A stretch of DNA of 57,692 bases from Oscillospiraceae bacterium. GTDB taxonomy: Bacteria > Bacillota > Clostridia > Oscillospirales > Oscillospiraceae. Numbering within the stretch: position 1 is the stretch's first letter; every line of letters starts with the position of its first letter. The position numbers and the translations under genes are program-made. Below the pieces are notes generated by a model, which was given only the letters and a program-made list of their open reading frames with translations, ran no database searches and had not been told where the DNA came from. This document shows positions 51,636 through 57,692 of this stretch, one piece after another. The stretch covers positions 1 through 57,692 of the forward strand of contig JAFROD010000005.1 of assembly GCA_017429835.1 (NCBI GenBank), read 5' to 3'.

Positions 51636-51731
51636 TCAGTTCAGGAGCTTTGCTTCGACCGATGATTCCCCCGCCCCAAAGAACATCACGTCGTAGCTCG
51701 GCAGATATGCGATTTTGCCGCAGGGTGCGTT
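51636..51731 (-). pseudogene. Short coding remnant behind the AbiE pair
   Basis: Immediately after the toxin stop, the same frame stays open for 31 codons with protein-like sequence (GKIAYLPSYDVMFFGAGESS, then VEAKLLN) and a TGA. It has no start codon of its own and reads like the tail of a lost gene, perhaps of an integrative element. Family not recognised. Confidence 0.3.
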
Positions 51732-52727
51732 CTATGCATTGATTTCGGTTTCCAAACCCGAAACTGCCTCCAGGATCGCGTCAAAATCCGGTTTTTCGCC
51801 GAAGATCATATTCTGCATATGTTCGTAATCGTCGCGCAGCTTTAGGACGTTGTGTTCCGGCGGCATCAGACGCATCGTGCCGCGTTTCGCGAGATCGTAC
51901 CGCGCCCACGGGCAGCGGTAGAACTTGTCCTTGAACGCGACGACGCGGGCGAGCAGGTCGGTATCGGCAAGCGCGCGGTCTTTGACCGGCGATTTCGCCA
52001 TACAGTACAGATCGTAATAGTGCCGCGAATACCGGCCGGGAAGGGCGCTGCTTTCGGCACGGAACGCCTCTCGGTGCAGGATCGTCACCTTTTCCCAGAA
52101 CGTGCGCTCCGGCAGAACCGTCAGGACGTCCGTCGACGGCTGCTCAAACACGCGCCCGTAGTATTCGGCGGCGTAAGGCGTGATCGCCTGCTCCGCAGCG
52201 GGCGTCCATGCGGCGAGCGCGCCGATCTCCAGACGGATCTCCTGCAGGATCGCCGTATCGGAAAAGCTGTTCGGGTAGGTGAATTTGACCGTCTGCCCGT
52301 CGAACGGATCGATTTCGCACTTTACGGGAAGCGTCAGCTCCTCGGCCAAGTCCTTTTTGATCGCAGGCAGGAACACGTCCCGGAGAAACGCTTCCGCACG
52401 CTCGTTCGCCTCTTTGTTGAAGGCGTCCTGCTTGGTATTGCTGCGCTGCTCCCACGGCTCGTCGATCCCGTAGCCGAGGACGCGCCAGTCGAGGATCAGG
52501 TCGATGTCCTCCGAAAAGCGTTTGATCAGATCGTACGCCTTGGACAGGCTCGTGCCGCCCTTAAACGCCAGGCTGTCTTTCCAAGCACAGCGGTGGAAAA
52601 GATAATCGAGCATATAGCAGACCCAGAAGTCTTTTTCGATGACCGCTTCGCTGATGCCCATTTTGGCGGCAGTATTGCGGAAAAGCGCCTCGCGCTCTTT
52701 CGCTTCGATCACAGCTATCTTTCTCAT
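51732..52727 (-). CDS. AbiEii/AbiGii-family nucleotidyltransferase toxin
   Basis: 331 residues from ATG 52727 (AGGTGATAG upstream); a longer upstream frame is not supported by a ribosome site. The signature FKGGTSLSKAYDLIKRFSED is followed by IDLIL, giving the GG-T-S and D-x-D residues of the AbiEii fold, plus KVTILHREAF and YDLYCM downstream. AbiEii blocks growth by tRNA-directed nucleotidyl transfer in known type IV systems and aborts phage infection. The antitoxin-like gene ends five bases before it. Confidence 0.85.
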   Translation of the reverse strand: MRKIAVIEAKEREALFRNTAAKMGISEAVIEKDFWVCYMLDYLFHRCAWKDSLAFKGGTSLSKAYDLIKRFSEDIDLILDWRVLGYGIDEPWEQRSNTKQDAFNKEANERAEAFLRDVFLPAIKKDLAEELTLPVKCEIDPFDGQTVKFTYPNSFSDTAILQEIRLEIGALAAWTPAAEQAITPYAAEYYGRVFEQPSTDVLTVLPERTFWEKVTILHREAFRAESSALPGRYSRHYYDLYCMAKSPVKDRALADTDLLARVVAFKDKFYRCPWARYDLAKRGTMRLMPPEHNVLKLRDDYEHMQNMIFGEKPDFDAILEAVSGLETEINA

Positions 52728-52731
52728 TCTA

Positions 52732-53337
52732 TCACCTGCAAATCGTCTTGATGGTCTCGTAGATCCACGAAGTCGCATACTGCGCTTCCGTCAGCATCGC
52801 TTTTCGTTCATCCGGCGTGGTTTCGGCTTGGATCCGATTGATTGTTTCGCTTCGTACGCTGTCTTTCCCGAGCGTTTTCAACGCCTGAATGACCAGCGCC
52901 GTCTTTGGGGAAATCTTTGATATCTCCTTGTTTGTCGTGTGTTTATACCGAATGGTCGTACGGTCAAAGGAGTACGCTTTATAGGGGCCGTCGCTGACGT
53001 ATGACCAGACGACGGGGACCTGCGTCGACAGACCGAGAAGATTCAGCGCCGTATCGCCGCAGGGGATGATGCTCCATCCGTAATTGCGGGCGATCGCGTT
53101 AGCGACGGCATTCGGTGCAGGCGCAATATACTCGTCAAGCAGCTTGCTGTATTCGGGCTTATAATACACGCCGCGCATGACGCATTTCACGATGTTGTTT
53201 TCCGACAAGCGCACCAAATACTCACTGACACGTTTCGTTTCAGTGATGTCGGCAAAGTCAGAGGCAACAAAAACAGAGCCGACTTTCGCGGCTTCAATTC
53301 TGTTCCGTATTTCCTGCATATAATTACGTCTGTCCAT
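52732..53337 (-). CDS. AbiEi-like antitoxin/transcriptional regulator (DUF6088-like)
   Basis: A 201-residue protein with an N-terminal winged-helix-like part (IRNRIEAAKVGSVFVASDFA, KRVSEYLVRLSENNIVKCVM, RGVYYKP) and a C-terminal domain (NYGWSIIPCGDTALNLLGLS ... IRYKHTTNKE). This is the layout of AbiEi-type antitoxins, which repress their own promoter and counter the nucleotidyltransferase. ATG 53337 follows GCGAGGTG. A consensus promoter containing an inverted repeat lies directly upstream. Confidence 0.82.
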   Translation of the reverse strand: MDRRNYMQEIRNRIEAAKVGSVFVASDFADITETKRVSEYLVRLSENNIVKCVMRGVYYKPEYSKLLDEYIAPAPNAVANAIARNYGWSIIPCGDTALNLLGLSTQVPVVWSYVSDGPYKAYSFDRTTIRYKHTTNKEISKISPKTALVIQALKTLGKDSVRSETINRIQAETTPDERKAMLTEAQYATSWIYETIKTICR

Positions 53338-53348
53338 AACTGCACCTC

Positions 53349-53386
53349 GCAGAAAAAAGTATATATTATTTTCTGCAAATTGTCAA
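53349..53386 (-). promoter_or_regulatory. AbiE promoter with operator-like inverted repeat
   Basis: Minus strand TTGACA (53386-53381), 17-bp spacer, TATACT (53363-53358). GCAGAAAA n12 TTTTCTGC (53349-53376) spans the -10, the position expected for autorepression by the antitoxin. Confidence 0.8.
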
Positions 53387-53445
53387 GCCGTTAAACACAG
53401 CTATTCATTTTGTGTCCGCAAAAACCGACATTTTGAAAAAAGTCA

Positions 53446-53474
53446 TTGCAAACGTACGTTCTATATGATATACT
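53446..53474 (+). promoter_or_regulatory. Plus-strand promoter with palindromic spacer
   Basis: TTGCAA (53446-53451), 17-bp spacer, TATACT (53469-53474). The spacer carries AACGTACGTT, a perfect 10-bp palindrome. It drives the small broken gene at 53553. Confidence 0.65.
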
Positions 53475-53552
53475 AATTATAGAGGAACTCCGGCAGTCGA
53501 AACGCCTCCAAAACGCACGACACTTCCCGGTACATCAAATAACGGAGGCAGT

Positions 53553-53761
53553 ATGATGAAGAAAGAAATGACCTCCCGACGAGGTGAGGTGAAACCGACA
53601 CCTTAGACCGGAGCAAATCTGAAAACGCCGAGATTCCGCAGCACGTGGTCGATTCGATCGCGCGGATGCTTCTGCCGGAACTGATCGCTTTCTACGACAG
53701 CGAGGAAGGGCAGCGGAAATACGCGGAATGGAAGCGGGCGCAAGGTCGGGAGCCCGACTAA
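53553..53761 (+). pseudogene. Frameshifted small gene of integrative-element type
   Basis: ATG 53553 with CGGAGGCA upstream gives MMKKEMTSRRGEVKPTP then TAG 53604. The other frame, open from 53588, continues LDRSKSENAEIPQHVVDSIA, RMLLPELIAFYDSEEGQRKY and AEWKRAQGREPD to TAA 53761. Joined at KPT|LDR they make one ~68-residue protein like small proteins common in clostridial integrative elements. The shift is a net gain of two or loss of one base near 53598-53603. The gene could be dead, or the base could be an assembly error. Confidence 0.6.
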
Positions 53762-53771
53762 GCGCAAAAGT

Positions 53772-53805
53772 GGCGGGGTATGTGAACCATACCCCGCCCG
53801 TTCTT
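53772..53805 (+). terminator. Terminator after the frameshifted small gene
   Basis: GGCGGGGTATG, loop TGAAC, CATACCCCGCC, then CGTTCTTTCC. Confidence 0.85.
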
Positions 53806-53811
53806 TCCTGC

Positions 53812-54060
53812 TCAATCCATCAATCGGTGTTCGTGATTGCCTTTCAGGTAGTCGGGAACGCTGCCGTTGAGAACGTGGTAGGCGTACTCCAACGGGTTGT
53901 TGTAGATCAGCCAGTCCAGCTTGGAGCGTTCAAAGACGCCGATGTCATACACGTCCTCGACGGCTTCGCAGTCGATGGCGAGCATCGTACAGTCCGAGAA
54001 CCTGATCTCCACGCAGACAGTGTCCATATTGTACTCACAGCTTTTAATTTTCCGTTCCAT
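53812..54060 (-). CDS. DUF6061-like small protein
   Basis: An 82-residue protein (MERKIKSCEYNMDTVCVEIR, then CTMLAIDCEAVEDVYD, RSKLDWLIYNNPLEYAYHVL) that matches the DUF6061 pattern seen in clostridial integrative elements. Function unknown. ATG 54060 follows AAGGAGG. It converges on the broken small gene, with a terminator between them. Confidence 0.75.
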   Translation of the reverse strand: MERKIKSCEYNMDTVCVEIRFSDCTMLAIDCEAVEDVYDIGVFERSKLDWLIYNNPLEYAYHVLNGSVPDYLKGNHEHRLMD

Positions 54061-54120
54061 TTGATTTACCTCCTTGTTCGTTTTCGGTTTGTCGGTCGTC
54101 TGTACACGTTGTCATAGTCG

Positions 54121-54170
54121 AAATATAAAAATAATCCGAACCCATTCCGTAAAGGAATGAAGTTCGGATT
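54121..54170 (-). terminator. Terminator downstream of the tRNA fragment
   Basis: AATCCGAAC.CATTCC gtaaa GGAATG..GTTCGGATT, followed on the minus strand by ATTTTTATATTT. It is what one expects behind a functional tRNA gene, so the chromosome side lies to the left of the fragment. Confidence 0.8.
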
Positions 54171-54179
54171 ATCTTCTCG

Positions 54180-54243
54180 TGGTGGACCTTAGGGGGATCG
54201 AACCCCTGACCTCAAGATTGCGAACCTTGCGCTCTCCCGCCCG
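54180..54243 (-). pseudogene. 3' fragment of tRNA-Ala (CGC), candidate attachment site
   Basis: Read on the minus strand: GGGAGAGCGC (end of the D arm), anticodon arm CAAGG TTCGCAA TCTTG with anticodon CGC, AGGTC, T arm AGGGG TTCGATC CCCCT, acceptor AAGGTCC, A, and encoded CCA. U70 fits the Ala G3-U70 rule. The 5' acceptor strand and start of the D arm are absent; unrelated sequence follows at 54244. A tRNA 3' piece with an intact 3' flank is the usual footprint of an element integrated in a tRNA gene, with the element to the right (inference). Confidence 0.75.
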
Positions 54244-54486
54244 GTACGGTTTTTGTCCTCCCGAATACAGCGCAAACCCTTGTATTTTCAAGCGTTTCCG
54301 GGTTTTCTGCTTTTTGGGAAACGCGCCTTGCTGACGATTTCGTAATTGACCTTCTTTCACGCAGCCATTTTTCTCCGGAACGCACCCCACGCGTGTCACT
54401 TGCCCAAGGATTGTGACTCAACTGCGCTGCGCGTATTCGCAATCCGAAGTACAATTCCCTCACTGCAAATGCGCTGAATCAAAGGG

Positions 54487-55716
54487 TCAGAACGCTTTCC
54501 CGGCTTTCATAAACTCCATCAGATTGACGTGTTGGATACCGCTGCGTTTCTGCAGCAGGTAGTCTGTTGTCATAAGATATTTGGGATAATTGTCCTTGAT
54601 CTGTTCTAACGGCTTGTATTCGCGGTCTTCGGTTTCTTTGCTCTGGGCAATAGTGTAAGACACCTGAAGATAGGCATAATCCGCTTCCCGATTGCGAAGG
54701 ATGAAATCACATTCCAGCGCTCCGATTCGTCCGACGCTGACGCTGTAGCCGCGGCTTTTTGCGTAGAAATAACTGATGTTCTCCAACACCGGACCGTAGT
54801 TGATCCTGTTATCTGTGTTGTCGCAGAAATAGAAACTCAAATCCGACAGATAGTATTTCTTTTCCCCCTTCAGCGCGCGCTTGGACTTCATATCGAAACG
54901 GCCGCACTCATACAGGACTTTCGCGCCGACAAGGACGGAGATATACTTGCTCAGCGTCCGTCGCGCCACCGGCATCCCGGACTTTTCCAACGCCTCCTGC
55001 AGGCTGCTGATGCTTGTCGTCGCGCCGAAGTTGTTGATGATGAAATGCCGGACCGCCTCGAATGTCTCTTTGTCTTTGATTTTTACCCGCTTGCGGATGT
55101 CTTTCTCGAAAATCTCGCTGACGACGCTTTCCGTATAACTGCGTTTGTCCGTCAGATCATCCAGCAGAACCGCGCGCGGGAAGCCGCCTTCCAAAATGAA
55201 GTGATTTATTTCGATCGAAAGATTGGCGTCAATCGGCTTCCCATAAAAGGCCTTCATCTCCAGATACTCGTCAAACGTCAGCGGGAACATCTCGATCTCC
55301 ACGTAGCGTCCGGTCAGTTTGGTGACCAGTTCGCCGCTGAGGAGATAGGAGTTGGACCCTGTAATAAAGACAGAGTAATCTCCTTCCTCCCGATAAGCAT
55401 TGATGACCTCCTCAAAATCCTTGACGTTCTGGATCTCGTCGACAAACAGATAGGTCATATTCTCCGCTTTCGGAAAAGACGCGATCAGCTCGTCGAGTTG
55501 GTCGGCAGTTTTGATCTTACGGTATTCGCGTTTGTCGAGGTTGAGGAAGATGATTTGCTGTTCCTGCACACCTCCTGCGCGCAGTTCGTCGGCGATCATC
55601 TGCATCAGGCTGGACTTCCCGCAGCGGCGAACGCCGGTGATCACCTTTATGATATCCGCGACGTGATAGAATCCGCGAATCTTTTTCAGATAGGTTTCTC
55701 GTTGATAGAGTTCCAT
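54487..55716 (-). CDS. AAA_14/DUF4143 ATPase
   Basis: 409 residues from ATG 55716, with GGAGGG six bases upstream; a longer open frame upstream is non-coding. P-loop VITGVRRCGKSSLMQ (~30-45), Walker B YLFVDEIQ, ITGSNSYLLSGELVTKLTGR, then the DUF4143 nuclease-like domain (YYLSDLSFYFCDNTDNRINY ... LECDFILRNREADYAYLQV). Such ATPases are widespread in gut Firmicutes; role unknown, often suspected in defence or element maintenance. It sits just inside the tRNA-bounded segment. A large inverted repeat lies 61 bases upstream. Confidence 0.88.
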   Translation of the reverse strand: MELYQRETYLKKIRGFYHVADIIKVITGVRRCGKSSLMQMIADELRAGGVQEQQIIFLNLDKREYRKIKTADQLDELIASFPKAENMTYLFVDEIQNVKDFEEVINAYREEGDYSVFITGSNSYLLSGELVTKLTGRYVEIEMFPLTFDEYLEMKAFYGKPIDANLSIEINHFILEGGFPRAVLLDDLTDKRSYTESVVSEIFEKDIRKRVKIKDKETFEAVRHFIINNFGATTSISSLQEALEKSGMPVARRTLSKYISVLVGAKVLYECGRFDMKSKRALKGEKKYYLSDLSFYFCDNTDNRINYGPVLENISYFYAKSRGYSVSVGRIGALECDFILRNREADYAYLQVSYTIAQSKETEDREYKPLEQIKDNYPKYLMTTDYLLQKRSGIQHVNLMEFMKAGKAF

Positions 55717-55776
55717 ACGCAACCCTCCAATGTAATGGCTGATTATAGGATACCCCTTTTTGCCGAAAAAATCAAG

Positions 55777-55821
55777 TTGTGGTATCAGTTTTTTTGATTT
55801 TTTGAAAAACTGATACCACAA
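55777..55821. repeat. Perfect 17-bp inverted repeat upstream of the ATPase gene
   Basis: TTGTGGTATCAGTTTTT (55777-55793), 11-base spacer, AAAAACTGATACCACAA (55805-55821). It could be a regulator site, an RNA hairpin in the leader, or the end of a small element. No clean terminator T run follows. Confidence 0.8.
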
Positions 55822-55907
55822 CGGCACATTTTCACAATCTCCCAGGGGGAGAAAAACTTTGCCGCCTTGCCATCTTGTATTGGTGGCAATTGACTGCCGA
55901 CGTAAAT

Positions 55908-56053
55908 GGGGGCCAAGTTGGACCCAATTAAAATGATTCGCTTTCGGGCAACCATAAAAGTCAGGGAGAACGGCGCGATTTAACTTGTCGCCAAGTTGGC
56001 GACAGGTTGGACAGAAAGAAAAGCGATCTAAATTCGGGCCAAGTTGGTCCGAA
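55908..56053. repeat. Three spaced palindromes sharing CCAAGTTGG
   Basis: GGGgCCAAgTTGGaCCC (about 55909-55924), TGTCGCCAAgTTGGCGACA (about 55986-56004) and TTCGGGCCAAgTTGGTCCGAA (56033-56053). The flanks differ but stay complementary around a fixed core. The rest of 55822-56193 shows no gene. Confidence 0.6.
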
Positions 56054-56193
56054 GTTGAAACTGTCGCGTAGTTCCGCGTCCGCGGCATCCTTGCGGGTTT
56101 TCCACGTGCGGAATATGATGAATATGGCGCAGGGACATCCTGCGGCAGATCGAACGTGAAGCACGAAAACAGACGCAGAAAGGAGCAGCGACA

Positions 56194-56544
56194 ATGAACG
56201 AACTGACTTACAAACAGGTCGGTGATTACCTGATCCCCGATCTGACCATCGAGCAGGAGGAAAAGCCGTTGGGCAAGTACGGCAGGATGCGTAAAACGTA
56301 TCTGAAAGAACACCGCCCGATCCTGTGGACTCAACTCCTGCTGAACGGGACGCTCTATCCCCACCTGCAGGAGATCGACGAGACCGCGAACCGGCGAATG
56401 GCGCAGATGCTGCCGGAGCTGGCAAAGCGCAGCGGCGTGACCGAAACGCTGAAAGCGCAGGACCCGGTGACCTGGGTGGGGTTGATGAACAATCTCAAAG
56501 CGCAGGCGGAGGAGATCATCCTGAACGAACTGATCTTCCGATAA
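56194..56544 (+). CDS. TnpV-like transposon-encoded protein
   Basis: A 116-residue protein with the TnpV pattern: YKQVGDYLIPDLTI, PLGKYGRMRKTYLKEHRPIL, LLLNGTLYPHLQEIDETAN, then MLPELAKRSGVTETLKAQD. TnpV is carried by Tn4451-type mobilizable transposons; its role is not known. AAAGGAG precedes ATG 56194. Together with the relaxase start at 57642 it marks this segment as part of a mobilizable element. Confidence 0.85.
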   Translation: MNELTYKQVGDYLIPDLTIEQEEKPLGKYGRMRKTYLKEHRPILWTQLLLNGTLYPHLQEIDETANRRMAQMLPELAKRSGVTETLKAQDPVTWVGLMNNLKAQAEEIILNELIFR

Positions 56545-56587
56545 TTCTCCGGCGTTTATCCCCGCATTTCAATGAAAAATCAGAAAC

Positions 56588-56619
56588 GGGCAGCCGGCTC
56601 GGAAACAGGTCGGCTGCCC
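56588..56619 (+). terminator. Hairpin between TnpV and SLH genes
   Basis: GGGCAGCCG, 14-base loop, CGGCTGCCC. No T run, so it may stabilise the SLH mRNA leader or end the TnpV transcript weakly. Confidence 0.5.
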
Positions 56620-56645
56620 ACCGAAAGAATGAAGGAGGGCTTGTT

Positions 56646-57569
56646 ATGAAAAAAGCTATCAGCATCCTGCTTTGCACCGCGCTTGCTGCGGTCTGCTTCG
56701 CCGTGTCTGCCGGAGCAGCGTCACTGCATCCGTTCTCGGACGTCGTTCCCGGAAGCTGGTACGAACACGGCGTCATTTACGCATACGAAAACGGTTTGAT
56801 GGTCGGCACTTCCCAAACGGAGTTTTCTCCGAACGCCGATACCACCCGCGCAATGATCGTCACCATTCTGTACCGTCTGGAAGGATCTCCGGAAGTGAAA
56901 AGCGCGGCTTCCTTTACGGACGTTCCCGATAACGAATGGTACTCCGACGCTGTCGCCTGGGCGGCGCGGGAAGGCATCGTAAACGGCTATGGCAACGGAA
57001 AATTCGGTCCGCAGGACAGCATTACCCGCCAGCAGCTCGCCACGATTCTATGCCGATATACAGCGTACAAGGGCGCGTCTGTGTCAGCGAACGGATGGGC
57101 GTCCTTCTACCCCGACGTCGGCAGCGTCAGCACGTGGGCTGTTGCTGCGATGCAGTGGGCTGTCAAAGAGGAATACATCACCGGCAGTCCGGTCAACGGG
57201 CAGGTCTATCTCCTGCCGGAAGCGTCCGCAAACCGCGCACAGATCGCCACGATCCTGACGCGTTACCTCACCAGTGGCGACGAGGAAGCGATTGATCTCT
57301 CCGCATTGGAAGAATACGGACGGGACTACGCCGCCTCTCTCGGCTTCACGATCGACACGACGATGACGCTGGATAATTCCAGCTATTATCCCGGCGACAG
57401 AGTTCTCATCCGTTCTATGGAAGACGGACGCCGCCTCGTAGCAGAGAACGTGCAGGTAACTGCAGATAATCTGATTGGCTACGGCAGCAGCATCCCGGGA
57501 TACCGCTGCAACGTTCTGATCGAAAAGGGCGCAGAAGACGAATACATCATCTGGGTGATGTACGGCTGA
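56646..57569 (+). CDS. SLH-domain protein carried on the mobilizable segment
   Basis: 307 residues from ATG 56646 (AAGGAGGG upstream). Signal peptide MKKAISILLCTALAAVCFAV...AGA. Three SLH domains follow directly: HPFSDVVPGSWYEHGVIYAY, FTDVPDNEWYSDAVAWAARE and WASFYPDVGSVSTWAVAAMQ. A ~95-residue C-terminal domain of unknown fold ends EDEYIIWVMYG. Unlike the chromosomal surface proteins here, the SLH units are at the N-terminus. It would be displayed on the wall. Located between TnpV and a relaxase, it looks like cargo that changes the host surface after transfer (inference). Confidence 0.9.
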   Translation: MKKAISILLCTALAAVCFAVSAGAASLHPFSDVVPGSWYEHGVIYAYENGLMVGTSQTEFSPNADTTRAMIVTILYRLEGSPEVKSAASFTDVPDNEWYSDAVAWAAREGIVNGYGNGKFGPQDSITRQQLATILCRYTAYKGASVSANGWASFYPDVGSVSTWAVAAMQWAVKEEYITGSPVNGQVYLLPEASANRAQIATILTRYLTSGDEEAIDLSALEEYGRDYAASLGFTIDTTMTLDNSSYYPGDRVLIRSMEDGRRLVAENVQVTADNLIGYGSSIPGYRCNVLIEKGAEDEYIIWVMYG

Positions 57570-57587
57570 CAATTACATATACGCTCT

Positions 57588-57624
57588 TTCAAGCCGGTGG
57601 TTCATTCCATCGGCTTGAATTCTT
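57588..57624 (+). terminator. Terminator after the SLH cargo gene
   Basis: TTCAAGCCGGTGG, loop TTCATT, CCATCGGCTTGAA (one G-T pair), then TTCTT. Confidence 0.75.
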
Positions 57625-57641
57625 ATCAGGAGGTCCGCAGA

Positions 57642-57692
57642 ATGGCAACAACAAGAATCATTCCTTTGCATCAGGCCAAAGGAAAAACCGTC
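57642..57692 (+). CDS. Relaxase/mobilisation nuclease, 5' end only
   Basis: ATG 57642 follows CAGGAGGTCC. The 17 codons present read MATTRIIPLHQAKGKTV, the standard N-terminus of MobA/TnpZ-type relaxases in clostridial mobilizable elements (M-A-T-T-R-x-x-P-L-H). The catalytic Tyr and His triad lie outside the window. Confidence 0.75.
   Translation, partial: MATTRIIPLHQAKGKTV

Noticed and set aside
54180..54243. Complete tRNA gene
   Set aside because: The 5' acceptor strand and part of the D arm are missing; only the 3' portion is present.

Overview
The window looks like chromosome of a GC-rich gut-type Clostridia (Oscillospirales-like Firmicute). The reasons are strong AGGAGG ribosome sites, sigma-70-type promoters with 17-bp spacers, very large signal-peptide proteins ending in S-layer homology (SLH) domains, and mobile genes typical of that group (TnpV, MobC, large serine recombinases, DUF6061). 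Assignment is from family resemblance only; no search was run.

Layout. 1-6.5 kb: an SLH surface protein running off the left edge, translationally coupled to a small gene, with a divergent membrane LuxR-type regulator and a zinc-ribbon membrane protein. 6.6-21 kb: a minus-strand block of a radical SAM/SPASM enzyme, a serine DNA invertase behind a 10-codon leader, a short AT-rich switch region, a 3,702-residue secreted GLUG-repeat protein, a 79-residue Cys-containing peptide and an HPr-kinase-like protein. 21.6-27.6 kb: a degenerate sensor, a histidine kinase, a NarL-type response regulator and an SLH protein. 27.7-30.7 kb: a degraded mobile area with a WYL-regulator operon and an orphan MobC. 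30.8-42.8 kb: four overlapping genes, Cys-rich small protein - LytTR - DUF3021 - 3,593-residue SLH giant. 42.9-54.2 kb: an accessory island with recombinase remnants, two XRE modules, an intact large serine recombinase, a FokI-like type IIS restriction system with two methyltransferases and a Shedu-like nuclease, and an AbiE toxin-antitoxin pair. 54.2 kb to the right edge: a tRNA-Ala 3' fragment followed by an ATPase, TnpV, an SLH protein and the start of a relaxase, probably a mobilizable element that extends beyond the window.

How it fits together. The backbone is a surface-display locus: four large exported proteins, each next to its own kind of control (LuxR membrane regulator, DNA inversion, two-component system, LytTR). 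The most interesting candidate is the 19.0-19.2 kb region. A good promoter (TTGAAT-17-TATAAT) lies between 30-bp imperfect inverted repeats beside an invertase gene and points away from the giant gene. That is what a phase-variable promoter in its OFF orientation would look like. A second novel signal is a three-copy intergenic element whose hairpins keep their pairing while their sequence changes.
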